Positions 7,630-15,725 of a stretch of 64,000 nt of DNA are shown here, one piece after another. This stretch comes from Microcoleus sp. FACHB-1515. Its GTDB lineage: Bacteria > Cyanobacteriota > Cyanobacteriia > Elainellales > Elainellaceae. The position numbers were made by a program, and so were the translations under genes. Each line of letters begins with the position of its first letter. Position 1 is the first letter of the stretch. The notes under the pieces were generated by a model. That model had not been told where the DNA came from, made no database searches, and saw only the letters and a program-made list of their open reading frames with translations. The stretch covers positions 1 through 64,000 of the forward strand of contig NZ_JACJPO010000056.1 of assembly GCF_014696105.1 (NCBI RefSeq), given 5' to 3'.

Positions 7630-7911
7630 TTAATTATTGTCTTCTTGAGGAAAGAGGCGATCGAGGATGCGACTGATTTCTGCTTGTTGGGCAGCAAAGC
7701 GAGCATCGCTGTCAATCTTCATCTGGCGAAGCTCAGAGAGCATGATCTCAAATTGATCGTCACCTTTCCCGTTGACGCTGGCGGATCACCTGCAACTCAG
7801 TCGTAACTGTCTCAAAATTGGTTTAATGAATTTGAACGGCCTGCAACAAGGATGCGGCTGCACTTCGTAAGTCAAGCATTCCACGCTCCAGATTTGTTAC
7901 TCGATTTTATT
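7630..7911 (-). pseudogene. broken paralogue of the 110-aa coiled-coil gene
   Basis: Reading the minus strand from 7911, the frame gives RVTNLERGMLDLRSAAASLL, aligned with the intact gene at 7194-7526. A CAA-to-TAA change makes a stop inside IHQTNF (IH*TNF), and a single-base shift after RQRQRE moves the frame to DQFEIMLSELRQMKIDSDAR. A short deletion removes residues corresponding to RELQLENR, and it ends FPQEDNN then TAA at 7630-7632. The 5' end is missing and runs into the 3' end of the exonuclease gene. Confidence 0.88.
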
Positions 7912-8692
7912 GGATGCTTTTGCGATCGATTGCATTGGGATCAGCGGGTGCAGCAAGCAACTGCTCAACATCGCCTCGACGATACATCGGCTTGTGCAGG
8001 GTAGGACGCGGCGCAATGCCTGCGGCTTCGATCTGTAGCTGTGCTTTGCGGACTGAACAGCCAAGCATGTTAGCGATCATTCGGAGCGGCAACCACTGCT
8101 GCGCCAGGCGCTTCAGCAGCACATCATCCTCAATCTGGTTTAGTTCTGCAAGCAAGCGTTTTGCCAATAGCCAGCAGGCGATCGTATCCGCTTCGGCACG
8201 GTGCGATCGTCCGACGTTAAAGCCAAAATGCTGCACCAAATCGGGCAAGCGACGCGAGGGCAAATCGGGCAGCAGCAATCGAGCAAGCAGAACGGTACAA
8301 AGCTGATCGGATGGCGATCGCGCAAAATCCGTACCCAAGCGAGCGTATTCCTGCTGCAAAAAACCGTAGTCAAATTCGAGATTGTGTGCGGTTAGCACGC
8401 CCGATCGCAGTTGCGGCTCATAGCGCGGCAGCACATTTGCAGCAGGCGCAGCCGCATCGACCATTGCCTGCGTAATCCCGGTAAAGCGGATGATATATGG
8501 CTGCATCTTAAGCTGGGGATTGATTAAATCCGTTTGCTGCTCGATGATTTCACCTTCTGGCGTAGCGCTCAGCACCGACAGTTCGGTAATGCGATCGCGA
8601 GAGGCATATTTCCCGGTTGTTTCAACATCCACAACGGTGAGCGATCGTCCACTCAAGGAACGGTAGTAGCGCAACAGATCGATCGATTTCAC
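7907..8692 (-). CDS. DnaQ-like DEDDh 3'-5' exonuclease
   Basis: A 261-residue nuclease with all three Exo motifs of the DnaQ family: ExoI VVDVETTG (about 20-27, catalytic Asp and Glu), ExoII HNLEFDYGFL (about 101) and ExoIII HRAEADT (about 163, catalytic His and Asp). This is the DEDDh type found in the polymerase III proofreading subunit and in stand-alone exonucleases. A C-terminal HTH-like segment (MLGCSVRKAQLQIEAAG) is unusual and could bind DNA. Its last codons overlap the broken coiled-coil relic, so its native C-terminus may have been changed by that fusion. It lies 50 bases downstream of hetZ on the same strand. Confidence 0.9.
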   Translation of the reverse strand: MKSIDLLRYYRSLSGRSLTVVDVETTGKYASRDRITELSVLSATPEGEIIEQQTDLINPQLKMQPYIIRFTGITQAMVDAAAPAANVLPRYEPQLRSGVLTAHNLEFDYGFLQQEYARLGTDFARSPSDQLCTVLLARLLLPDLPSRRLPDLVQHFGFNVGRSHRAEADTIACWLLAKRLLAELNQIEDDVLLKRLAQQWLPLRMIANMLGCSVRKAQLQIEAAGIAPRPTLHKPMYRRGDVEQLLAAPADPNAIDRKSIQ

Positions 8693-8742
8693 AATCAGTT
8701 CAGTGACAAGGCTAAGAAGCGTTTATTGTATCAGGGTTGGTC

Positions 8743-9981
8743 TTATTCACGACCTTGGTTGCGAGCTTGCCACGCTAGATCAAGCAGCTTCACCCAGCGG
8801 CGATGCACCTGTTTGGGCGTACATTTAAGAATTTTGGCGATCGCTTCGTCCGATCGCGGTTCAGTTTGCACGACGCCGACACCAACGCCTTTAAGTTCCA
8901 GCAGTTGCCGCTGTTCGGGCGAAAGCGTTTTGACAAAAGCTTCCCACTGCAAACGCGATAAGCCAAGATTTTGATCCAGGTCGGCTCCGAGCCACTGGTG
9001 AACGAGCTGCCATTTGTGCGATCGGGCAAACTTTTCAACGTGGTACTTAAAGCGCTGCTGCAAGTAGTCGCGCTGGCGCGGCGTCAAACCGAGGATCGAA
9101 TCAATTTCGGGAACGGAGAGATCTTGCATTTTCAAGGCGAGGTAGTCGGCACAGTCGGCTTGGCCTTGGGCTTCGAGGTACTGAGTGAGTTCTTGGACGA
9201 CGCGATCGCGCAACACGGATTCTGCCGGATCAGCCGCTTCCGACACCATCTGTTCGCGGACTTGCTGGACGAGCGGCGATCGACTGTGGTTCTCGGCATC
9301 TTCACCTTTTGCCGTTTCGACTGCCGCTTCCATATCCAGCGCGGTTTCTGGCGGCTGACGTTTAGCAAAGCCTTGGGCACGCAGAACAATAAGCTGCTGG
9401 TTGCGCTGACCGGATAGCGAAATTCTCCGCTTGGCGTAGTGTTCGGTAAAGGCCATGTATTCCGCCAATTCCAAGCGCGTGCCTGGGCTGTAGTCGGCGG
9501 GCAAGTCGGCTTCGCGGCGAAACTGCTTGAGTGCTTCAATATAAAAGCTTTGTAAAAAATCTTCGATTAAGCTGTAGCGTCCACTGAAACCCAAGTGCGA
9601 TCGACTGGGCGCAACGTGCCGATAAACCATTGCGCTGAGATGGCTGTGCAGTTCAACGCGCCCCCGACGCGAACCAAGCTGATAGTAGCTGAGGCATTTT
9701 TGCAGCCGATGGCGAGCTAGAGTAAGCTGCCACGTGTGCTGCTGGCCGGAAGCCTGAATGCGATCGCTTTTTTGGCAGACGCGATCGACTTCGGCAGCGA
9801 GGCGATGGGCAACCGCTTGAGCCGTCGCAGAAGCGGCGGGAATTTGGGCAGTCAGTTCCTGTAGAAGCAGGTGGGTGAGTTCTTCGCGCGGGAGGTAGCG
9901 TTCGCTGCTGACAGCGGAAGCAACCAGTAGTTCTTCGGAATCAGTCAGTGTCTGGCGAGTTTTGGTAGGTTCAAAGTTCAT
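8743..9981 (-). CDS. hetZ: HetZ-family protein
   Basis: A 412-residue protein recognised as HetZ by YYQLGSRRGRVELHS, SLIEDFLQSFYIEAL, ELAEYMAFTEHYAKRRI and LTPRQRDYLQQRFKYH. In Anabaena, HetZ is a DNA-binding regulator needed early in heterocyst differentiation and controlled by HetR; homologues also occur in filamentous species without heterocysts. Two sigma-like helical segments near the C-terminus (GLTPRQRDYL and KCTPKQVHRRW) look like helix-turn-helix units. I chose ATG 9981 (MNFEPTK); the frame is open to a TTG at 10050, but the extra 23 residues are not family-like. No patU genes follow; the next gene is the exonuclease. Confidence 0.88.
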   Translation of the reverse strand: MNFEPTKTRQTLTDSEELLVASAVSSERYLPREELTHLLLQELTAQIPAASATAQAVAHRLAAEVDRVCQKSDRIQASGQQHTWQLTLARHRLQKCLSYYQLGSRRGRVELHSHLSAMVYRHVAPSRSHLGFSGRYSLIEDFLQSFYIEALKQFRREADLPADYSPGTRLELAEYMAFTEHYAKRRISLSGQRNQQLIVLRAQGFAKRQPPETALDMEAAVETAKGEDAENHSRSPLVQQVREQMVSEAADPAESVLRDRVVQELTQYLEAQGQADCADYLALKMQDLSVPEIDSILGLTPRQRDYLQQRFKYHVEKFARSHKWQLVHQWLGADLDQNLGLSRLQWEAFVKTLSPEQRQLLELKGVGVGVVQTEPRSDEAIAKILKCTPKQVHRRWVKLLDLAWQARNQGRE

Positions 9982-10235
9982 CTTGGCGGCCCTGGTAGTT
10001 GCACGGACAGTTTGAGTCAGGGCTGAAACGGGTATAAACCGGAACACCAAGCTATTTCCAGTTTAGCGATCGCAGTGAAAATCATCTGCGGTCAATCTTC
10101 AGCCCTTGACTCATGAAACTGTCTACAGAGCAATCGTCGAAAACTACGGGCAACAGTGCCTTTGCCTAGGTCAGTTTCTCAGGTGTCTGTCCGGATTCGG
10201 AGAATGGAGCGATCGAACCGATGAAAATCCCGCTT

Positions 10236-10277
10236 GCTGCTCAACTGTCACAAAATCTGAGTGGACAGTTGAGCAGC
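10236..10277. promoter_or_regulatory. perfect 14-bp inverted repeat upstream of hetZ
   Basis: Left arm GCTGCTCAACTGTC (10236-10249) and its exact reverse complement at 10264-10277, 14-base spacer. It lies 13 bases after the end of the YciO-like gene and about 255 bases upstream of hetZ, all on the minus strand. No T-run follows on the minus strand, so it is either an atypical terminator/processing hairpin for the upstream gene or an operator in the hetZ promoter region. The 240-base gap holds no other feature that I can support. Confidence 0.6.
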
Positions 10278-10290
10278 CGGATCAAATCTT

Positions 10291-10959
10291 CTAAGCAGTT
10301 TCACTGAATTCCTCAACACCCCACTGCAAGGCAGTTTCCCAACCCAAACCGCGCCGCACCAAGTTGGGCGTATCTGTGCTGAAATCGAGAATTGTCGAAA
10401 CCTGCGTTCCCGGTTCGCTGCCGTCATCCACAATCAGATCAACAATGTTCTCAAAGCGATCGAACAGTTCGGCCTGCGAGATCCGGTCGGGTTCTGGCTC
10501 GTCTTCTACATACGGATGCGCGGATGTGGAAATAATCGGATTGCCCAAAGCGGTGAGCAGCGCTTGCGAAACCGGATGGTCGGGGACGCGAATTCCCGTT
10601 GTTTTGCGCTTGGGATTCATCACCAGCTTGGGAACCAGCTTCGTGGCGGGCAGCAAAAAGGTGTAGGGGCCAGGAATCAAATGCCGCATTGTTCGATAGG
10701 CACGATCGGTGACGATCGCATATTGCGAAATGTCGGACAGCGAGGGACACAAAAACGTCAGCGGCTTGTCGTTGGATAGCTGCTTGATTTTGCGGACGCG
10801 ATCGATCGCTTGCTTTGAGGTGAGGTCGCAGCCGATCGCATACACGGTATCGGTGGGATACAGCATCACGGCTCCCGATCGCAAAGCAGCGCGGATTTGC
10901 TCGATCGTGCGTGCCTGCGGCGTTTGCGGATGAAGCGAATAGATCGTTGCCATGCTCAT
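10291..10959 (-). CDS. YciO/YrdC/Sua5-family L-threonylcarbamoyladenylate synthase-like protein
   Basis: A 222-residue protein with the YrdC fold. Visible features: MLYPTDTVYAIGCDL near residue 32 (substrate-binding PTDTxY), KPLTFLCPSL, GPYTFLL and KRKTTGIRVPDHP. Members condense threonine, bicarbonate and ATP into threonylcarbamoyl-AMP for t6A37 of tRNA. The KTTGIRVP variant and length point to the YciO branch, whose activity is weaker and role less certain than that of TsaC/TsaC2. TsaE, another t6A protein, is at 40.6 kb. ATG 10953 (third codon) is a second possible start. Confidence 0.88.
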   Translation of the reverse strand: MSMATIYSLHPQTPQARTIEQIRAALRSGAVMLYPTDTVYAIGCDLTSKQAIDRVRKIKQLSNDKPLTFLCPSLSDISQYAIVTDRAYRTMRHLIPGPYTFLLPATKLVPKLVMNPKRKTTGIRVPDHPVSQALLTALGNPIISTSAHPYVEDEPEPDRISQAELFDRFENIVDLIVDDGSEPGTQVSTILDFSTDTPNLVRRGLGWETALQWGVEEFSETA

Positions 10960-10983
10960 GCCCCTCTCATCTCTTCTCTATGG

Positions 10984-11778
10984 TTAGCTCAATTTTGAGA
11001 TGCGATCGTCCGTCTTAAGGCTCGCGATCGATCCGCTTAGCTCGACGACCAAGTTGGGGATGAAGTGCGGATTGCGCTCGTCCGGGTAGCCTCTGGGATT
11101 ACAGAGGACTCGCGTTTTGCCAATCGAATAATCTTGCTGCTGATGCAGATGTCCATGAACCCACAACGCCGCCTGCGACTGTTCGACTACGCAATCGAGC
11201 GGAGAAGCGTAAGCCGCATTGAGTAAATCTTCACGATTATCGGGAAGCGATCGCGAACTGGGCGCGTGATGCGTAATCACGACGATCGGCTGATTTTGCT
11301 GATCGCTTAGTTCACTACTAAGCCACTGTAAAGATTTGTTGTGAATAATCGCGGTGTCGATCGATCGCAGCTTGCGATAGTCAGAACTGACGCGAATCTT
11401 GCGATAGTCGCTCATCGTTTGAGTCGCCTGATGACCTGCAACTTTTGGATTCCCATACAGGTTGAAATCTGTCCATAGGGTACAACCCAAAAACGTAATG
11501 CCATCGAGCGTGAGGCGATCGTTTTCCAGAATGTGGATGTTCGTGCCCTCAGCTAATTTCTTGAGATCAATGACGTGCTTGGGAAAGGCTTTCCCATAAA
11601 ATTCGTGATTGCCCAGCACATAAATTACAGGCTTGTTTGAGAAGTGTGTTTTTGCCCATTCAACGCCTTTTTTGCCAACATGAATATCGCCCGCCAACAC
11701 GATCGCATCGGCATTCGTCACGGGCGGAGTGAACGCTTCAAATTCAAGATGCAAGTCGCTGAGAATATGCAGTTTCAT
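10984..11778 (-). CDS. calcineurin-like metallophosphoesterase
   Basis: A 264-residue phosphoesterase with the five metal-binding blocks of the family: SDLHLEF at the N-terminus, AGDIHVG (about 30), LGNHEFYG (about 55), ITHHAPSS (about 168) and WVHGHLHQ (about 206). These bind a dinuclear metal centre for phosphomono- or diester hydrolysis. No signal peptide, so cytoplasmic. Substrate unknown. It is divergent from larC with 45 bases between start codons and follows the YciO-like gene's promoter side on the same strand. Confidence 0.92.
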   Translation of the reverse strand: MKLHILSDLHLEFEAFTPPVTNADAIVLAGDIHVGKKGVEWAKTHFSNKPVIYVLGNHEFYGKAFPKHVIDLKKLAEGTNIHILENDRLTLDGITFLGCTLWTDFNLYGNPKVAGHQATQTMSDYRKIRVSSDYRKLRSIDTAIIHNKSLQWLSSELSDQQNQPIVVITHHAPSSRSLPDNREDLLNAAYASPLDCVVEQSQAALWVHGHLHQQQDYSIGKTRVLCNPRGYPDERNPHFIPNLVVELSGSIASLKTDDRISKLS

Positions 11779-11823
11779 TCGATCCGTTAAGCTGATGTTG
11801 TCTCAATTTCTACACCACTGCTT

Positions 11824-13161
11824 ATGCCGAAGCTGGCTTATCTCGATTGCCCGACTGGAATTGCGGGCGATATGTGTTTGGGCGCACTGGTGGATGCAGG
11901 CGTACCGTTAGCCTATCTCAGCGAGCAGCTTAGTCGCCTCGGTTTGGCCGCAGAATATCGCCTCTCAGCCGAGTTGGTGCGGCGCAACGGTCAGCAGGGA
12001 ACGAAAGTGCAGGTGCATCTGGTGCAGCCACCCGCCCAGCGATCGACGGAAGCAGGCGTCGATGCTCATACGACGTTTAACCACGAGGCGCATTCGCACG
12101 AGCATTCGCATACGCGCCACCTGCCAGAAATTGAGCAGTTGATTATTCAGGCGAACTTGAGCGATCGCGCTACTCGTTGGAGTCTTGCCGTGTTTCGCCG
12201 CTTGGCCGAAGCAGAAGGAGCCGTACACGGAATTTCGCCCGCCGAAGTGCATTTTCACGAGGTTGGGGCGATCGATGCGATCGTAGACATCGTGGGAACC
12301 TGCATCGGCCTGGACTGGCTGGGCATTGAGCAGATTCACTGTTCTCCGCTGCCTGTGGGCGGCGGCACGATTCGAGCGGCACATGGACGCTTGCCCGTGC
12401 CTGCGCCTGCCGTCCTGAAGCTGTTTGAACTGCGGCAAATTCCGATCTACAGCAACGGCATCGATCGCGAACTGGTGACGCCGACCGGAGCCGCGATCGC
12501 AACGACACTCGCCACCCATTTTGGCGCACCACCGCCGATGATTCTGCGGAAAGTTGGCTTGGGTGCAGGCGGGCGCGATCTGGCGTTGCCGAATCTGCTG
12601 CGGCTGTGGATTGGCGAAACGGACGCGATCGAATTTCATCACCACGCTTCGATCGAGTCGCATCACCCTCACCCTCACGCTTCCGACTCGATCGAACCGA
12701 TCGCCGTTTTGGAAACGCAAATTGATGATTGCAGTCCGCAGGCGATCGGCTATGTGTTCGAGCGATTGTTTGCCTCAGGTGCGGTCGATGTATTTACGCA
12801 GGCGATCGGCATGAAGAAATCGCGTCCGGGAATTTTGCTGAGTGTGGTTTGCCCGATCGATCGCGTGACGGCTTGTCAAACCGTTTTGTTTCGCGAAACG
12901 ACGACCTTGGGCATCCGGCGATCGCTGCAAGAGCGCACGATTTTACAGCGCGAGATGCAGTCGATCGAAACGCCTTATGGTGCGGTGCGAATCAAGGTGG
13001 CGCGTCCCACAACCGGAGAAATTCTCAACGTGCAGCCGGAATATGAAGACTGTGCGGACATTGCGCGGCGGATCGATCGACCCTGGCGCGAAATTCACCA
13101 GATCGCTTTAGCTAAGGCGCGATCGAAATTGGGCTTGAGCGAGCCGGGCTATTCGGACTGA
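11824..13161 (+). CDS. larC: nickel pincer cofactor biosynthesis protein LarC
   Basis: A 445-residue protein beginning LAYLDCPTGIAGDMCLGALV, the signature start of LarC (DUF111). LarC inserts nickel into the pyridinium-dithiocarboxylate mononucleotide using CTP, giving the cofactor of lactate racemase and related enzymes. Two histidine-rich stretches (HEAHSHEHSHTRH, about 89, and HHHASIESHHPHPH, about 275) probably hold nickel. VHFHEVGAIDAIVDIVG and DCSPQAIGYVFERLF are family blocks. It is a single continuous gene, unlike the frameshift-made LarC of Lactobacillus. larB, larE and a racemase homologue are not in the window. The 3' end overlaps the convergent protease gene by 13 bases. Confidence 0.95.
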   Translation: MPKLAYLDCPTGIAGDMCLGALVDAGVPLAYLSEQLSRLGLAAEYRLSAELVRRNGQQGTKVQVHLVQPPAQRSTEAGVDAHTTFNHEAHSHEHSHTRHLPEIEQLIIQANLSDRATRWSLAVFRRLAEAEGAVHGISPAEVHFHEVGAIDAIVDIVGTCIGLDWLGIEQIHCSPLPVGGGTIRAAHGRLPVPAPAVLKLFELRQIPIYSNGIDRELVTPTGAAIATTLATHFGAPPPMILRKVGLGAGGRDLALPNLLRLWIGETDAIEFHHHASIESHHPHPHASDSIEPIAVLETQIDDCSPQAIGYVFERLFASGAVDVFTQAIGMKKSRPGILLSVVCPIDRVTACQTVLFRETTTLGIRRSLQERTILQREMQSIETPYGAVRIKVARPTTGEILNVQPEYEDCADIARRIDRPWREIHQIALAKARSKLGLSEPGYSD

Positions 13162-14351
13162 ATTAGATTTTCGGGAAAGGCGATCGGGCGCATCTGCAAG
13201 GTTTGGGCTTGACCGCTGCGGTTGATTTCAACGCTGAGCACTTGCCCGACGCGGCTCTCTTCGACTTGTGCCTGCACATCTGCCGAAGTTTCAACGGGCA
13301 CGTTGTTAATTTTGACAATGACATCTCCGGGGCGGAGTCCGGCTTGGGCGGCAGGGGCGTTAAGCGCAACTTCGACGATCACCACGCCGCGATCGATCGC
13401 CACATTCAGATTCAATCTGGGATTTTCGTTGAGTTCTTTGCGGCGCTCCGGCGTCAGATCGAGCATTTGAATTCCCAAGTAGGGATGCTGCACTTCTCCG
13501 GTTGCAAATAGCTGCTCGGCGATGCGGTTGGCCGTTTCGATCGGAATGGCAAAGCCTAAGCCTTGCGCGTTGGCGCGAATCGCCGTGTTGATGCCGATCA
13601 CTTCGCCGCGATCGTTGAGCAGTGGACCGCCAGAATTGCCCGGATTGATGGCGGCATCGGTTTGGATGAACCGGACACGCTTATCGGGAACGCCGACCTG
13701 TAGACTGGTGCGATCGAGTGCGCTGATGATGCCTGCCGTAACGGTGTTGTCGAGGCCGAGCGGATTGCCGATCGCGATCGCCCACTGTCCGGGCTGAAGC
13801 TGGGTGGAATTACCTAGGGTGGCTGTTGGCAGATTGGTTGCGCCAATTTGAATCACGGCGACATCCGTGACCGGATCTTCACCAATCACTCTGCCGTCAA
13901 ATGTGCGTCCGTCTTTGAGCGTCACCGTAACGCGATCGGCTCCATCCACGACGTGAGCATTGGTGAGAATGCGACCGTCGGCGCTGAGAATGAATCCTGA
14001 TCCGGTTCCTTCTTCGACGCGCTGCGGTGGAAGTGGACGCTGACCTCCCTCAAAAAATCGTCTAAAAAACGGGTTTTGCAGCGCGTCGGTTTGGGCGCGG
14101 GTGCGCGTGGAGTCAATGCGAACGACAGCTCCACCGACGCGATCGACGGCATCGGCGATGAAATTGGCGGTTTGGGGGGCAGCCGTTGGCGTGGGTGACT
14201 GAATCGGCAGCGAGACAGGAATCGCCTGCGGCACGTTGGCAGCAGGGCGATCGAGCCAGTGGGTTCCCGCCCAGCCGACCGCACCTCCCAAGGCTAGAAC
14301 GGCAGCATAGCGGCTCAATTGGGTGAACAAGGCGCGGGGCTGAAAATCCAT
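13149..14351 (-). CDS. HhoA/DegP-type serine protease (trypsin-like plus PDZ)
   Basis: Periplasmic or lumenal HtrA-family protease of 400 residues. N-terminal hydrophobic anchor about 13-29, linker rich in Pro/Thr, trypsin-like domain with catalytic His133 (ILTNAHVVDG), Asp163 (DPVTDVAVIQ) and Ser240 (INPGNSGGPL), then one PDZ domain (about 285-385, including APAAQAGLRPGDVIVKINN). Cyanobacteria usually have HtrA, HhoA and HhoB; the single PDZ and length fit any of these, most like HhoA/HhoB. It degrades misfolded envelope proteins, including in photoinhibition repair. It is divergent from Psb32. Confidence 0.93.
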   Translation of the reverse strand: MDFQPRALFTQLSRYAAVLALGGAVGWAGTHWLDRPAANVPQAIPVSLPIQSPTPTAAPQTANFIADAVDRVGGAVVRIDSTRTRAQTDALQNPFFRRFFEGGQRPLPPQRVEEGTGSGFILSADGRILTNAHVVDGADRVTVTLKDGRTFDGRVIGEDPVTDVAVIQIGATNLPTATLGNSTQLQPGQWAIAIGNPLGLDNTVTAGIISALDRTSLQVGVPDKRVRFIQTDAAINPGNSGGPLLNDRGEVIGINTAIRANAQGLGFAIPIETANRIAEQLFATGEVQHPYLGIQMLDLTPERRKELNENPRLNLNVAIDRGVVIVEVALNAPAAQAGLRPGDVIVKINNVPVETSADVQAQVEESRVGQVLSVEINRSGQAQTLQMRPIAFPENLIQSE

Positions 14352-14575
14352 AGCGGTGAATGAAATGCGATCGACAATCGAGATGATTTACATAGAAGCC
14401 TAGCCGAATCTGGAAAAAAAGCTCTAAATCTCAGCTTCACATAAAAATTTGTTGGGAAAGATTTTGCATGTTGACGTGTACCGTATTACATTAATAAATG
14501 TAAAGAATGACTTAGTATTTCTCATCTTTTCGGAGATCCGTTAAGATTTATTCCTTAAAAGGGCTGAAGCGATCG
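14352..14575. promoter_or_regulatory. divergent promoter region of HhoA-type protease and Psb32
   Basis: AT-rich 224-base region with a 7-bp inverted repeat TTACATT (14486-14492) / AATGTAA (14497-14503), 4-base loop. A TTGACG hexamer at 14471 could be a -35 for the rightward Psb32 gene, but no well-matched -10 lies at the right distance. Both flanking genes act in photodamage repair or protein quality control, so a shared stress operator is plausible. Confidence 0.4.
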
Positions 14576-15382
14576 ATGTCAAAATCCTCTATTCACCGAG
14601 TTCTCGCAACGGTTGCTGCTGTTTTTCTAGTGCTGGCAAGCTGGGCCGTCTCTCCACCTGCTTATGCCTATGACAATCCGGATTTGCTGCCTGACCATCC
14701 CACCAACATTATTGATCTGGCTGATTCGCTGACAAGCGTGCAGGAAGACAATCTCGATCGCGACTTGCAGCAGTTTGAAGCGGAAACGGGCTGGAAGCTG
14801 CGAGTCTTGACACAGTTCGATCGCACTCCCGGTCGGGCGGTAAAGGCTTTCTGGGGACTTGACGACAAAAGCGTTTTGCTCGTCGCCGACCCGCGTGGCG
14901 GCAATTTGCTCAACTTCAGCGTTGGGGACGATTTGTATCCGCTGCTGTCGCGCACGTTCTGGATCGAACTGCAAACGCGCTATGGCAATCAGTTTTTTGT
15001 CCGAGAGAACGGCGAAGACGGTTCGATTCTCGGTGCGCTTGGCTCGATCAAAACCTGTTTGGCGCAAAACGGCTGTAGCGTCGTTCCCGGTTTGCCGCGC
15101 GAGCAGTGGATTTTGACGCTGATTACTTCGGTAATTGGTGGAATTGTTTGCGGCTTTGCGGCTCAGCCACGTCAGCCCGGTCAAGTTGTTGCGTGGCAGT
15201 GGGCGCTGATTTTCTCGCCGCTGTGGGGTATTTTGTTTATCGCGTTTGGGATTGGGCCAGTCGTGACGCGCACGTCTGAGTGGTTGCCCCTGTTCCGCAA
15301 TGTGGCGGGATTTGTCCTTGGTGCGCTGGTAGCTTATCTGTCGCCAATGCTCAATGCATCGTCTTCCACTTCGGAAACCTAA
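14576..15382 (+). CDS. psb32: Psb32-like TPM-domain protein
   Basis: A 268-residue secreted/membrane protein. Signal peptide of about 31 residues ends in AYA before YDNPDLLP. A TPM domain follows (about 40-165; IIDLADSLTSVQEDNLDRDL, LRVLTQFDRTPG, VLLVADPRGGNLLNF), then three hydrophobic segments near 177-195, 205-228 and 238-257. Psb32 is a thylakoid protein that protects photosystem II from photodamage and speeds its repair in Synechocystis. The gene ends at a strong hairpin terminator and is divergent from the HhoA-type protease. Confidence 0.88.
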   Translation: MSKSSIHRVLATVAAVFLVLASWAVSPPAYAYDNPDLLPDHPTNIIDLADSLTSVQEDNLDRDLQQFEAETGWKLRVLTQFDRTPGRAVKAFWGLDDKSVLLVADPRGGNLLNFSVGDDLYPLLSRTFWIELQTRYGNQFFVRENGEDGSILGALGSIKTCLAQNGCSVVPGLPREQWILTLITSVIGGIVCGFAAQPRQPGQVVAWQWALIFSPLWGILFIAFGIGPVVTRTSEWLPLFRNVAGFVLGALVAYLSPMLNASSSTSET

Positions 15383-15407
15383 GTGCTCTACCCTGAAGTA
15401 TCGTTCG

Positions 15408-15438
15408 GCAGGGGGATCGATCGATCTCCCTGCTTTTT
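15408..15438 (+). terminator. Rho-independent terminator of Psb32 gene
   Basis: Hairpin arms GCAGGGGGATC (15408-15418) and GATCTCCCTGC (15423-15433), one G-T pair, 4-base loop, followed by TTTTT. Confidence 0.85.
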
Positions 15439-15518
15439 GCTTTCTCCCCTGCGAAAGGTGACGGCTGATACTAGAAATTCTTATAACCAAAGAGCAAGTC
15501 TGAAGGAAGCAGTTAACC

Positions 15519-15725
15519 ATGTTGATGGAATCGCCCTTACGAGACGAAGTTCGCCGTCTGGCTGATGAAGCGTTTCACCATAAGCTGATTTCGGGTTATG
15601 GAGATGGTGAATTTAGTGATGAGTTTCAAATTGTGTTTCAGGGAAAGCCGAGGCACTATCCGCTGGATGCGGCGCGGGTGTTTTTGAGGCGGCTGTTGGA
15701 GTCGGAGGTTTCTCAACAGGCTTGA
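15519..15725 (+). CDS. small conserved hypothetical protein, 68 aa
   Basis: A 68-residue soluble protein (MLMESPLRDEVRRLADEAFH...). GAAGGA lies 13-14 bases before the ATG at 15519. The pattern of a charged N-terminal helix, SGYGDGEFSDEFQIVF and a final helix RVFLRRLLES looks like a small conserved cyanobacterial protein of unknown role. It follows the Psb32 terminator, so it has its own promoter. Confidence 0.65.
   Translation: MLMESPLRDEVRRLADEAFHHKLISGYGDGEFSDEFQIVFQGKPRHYPLDAARVFLRRLLESEVSQQA

Noticed and set aside
10106-10294. A 62-codon frame between the YciO-like gene and hetZ
   Set aside because: No ribosome-binding site, no recognisable sequence, and it contains the 14-bp palindrome.
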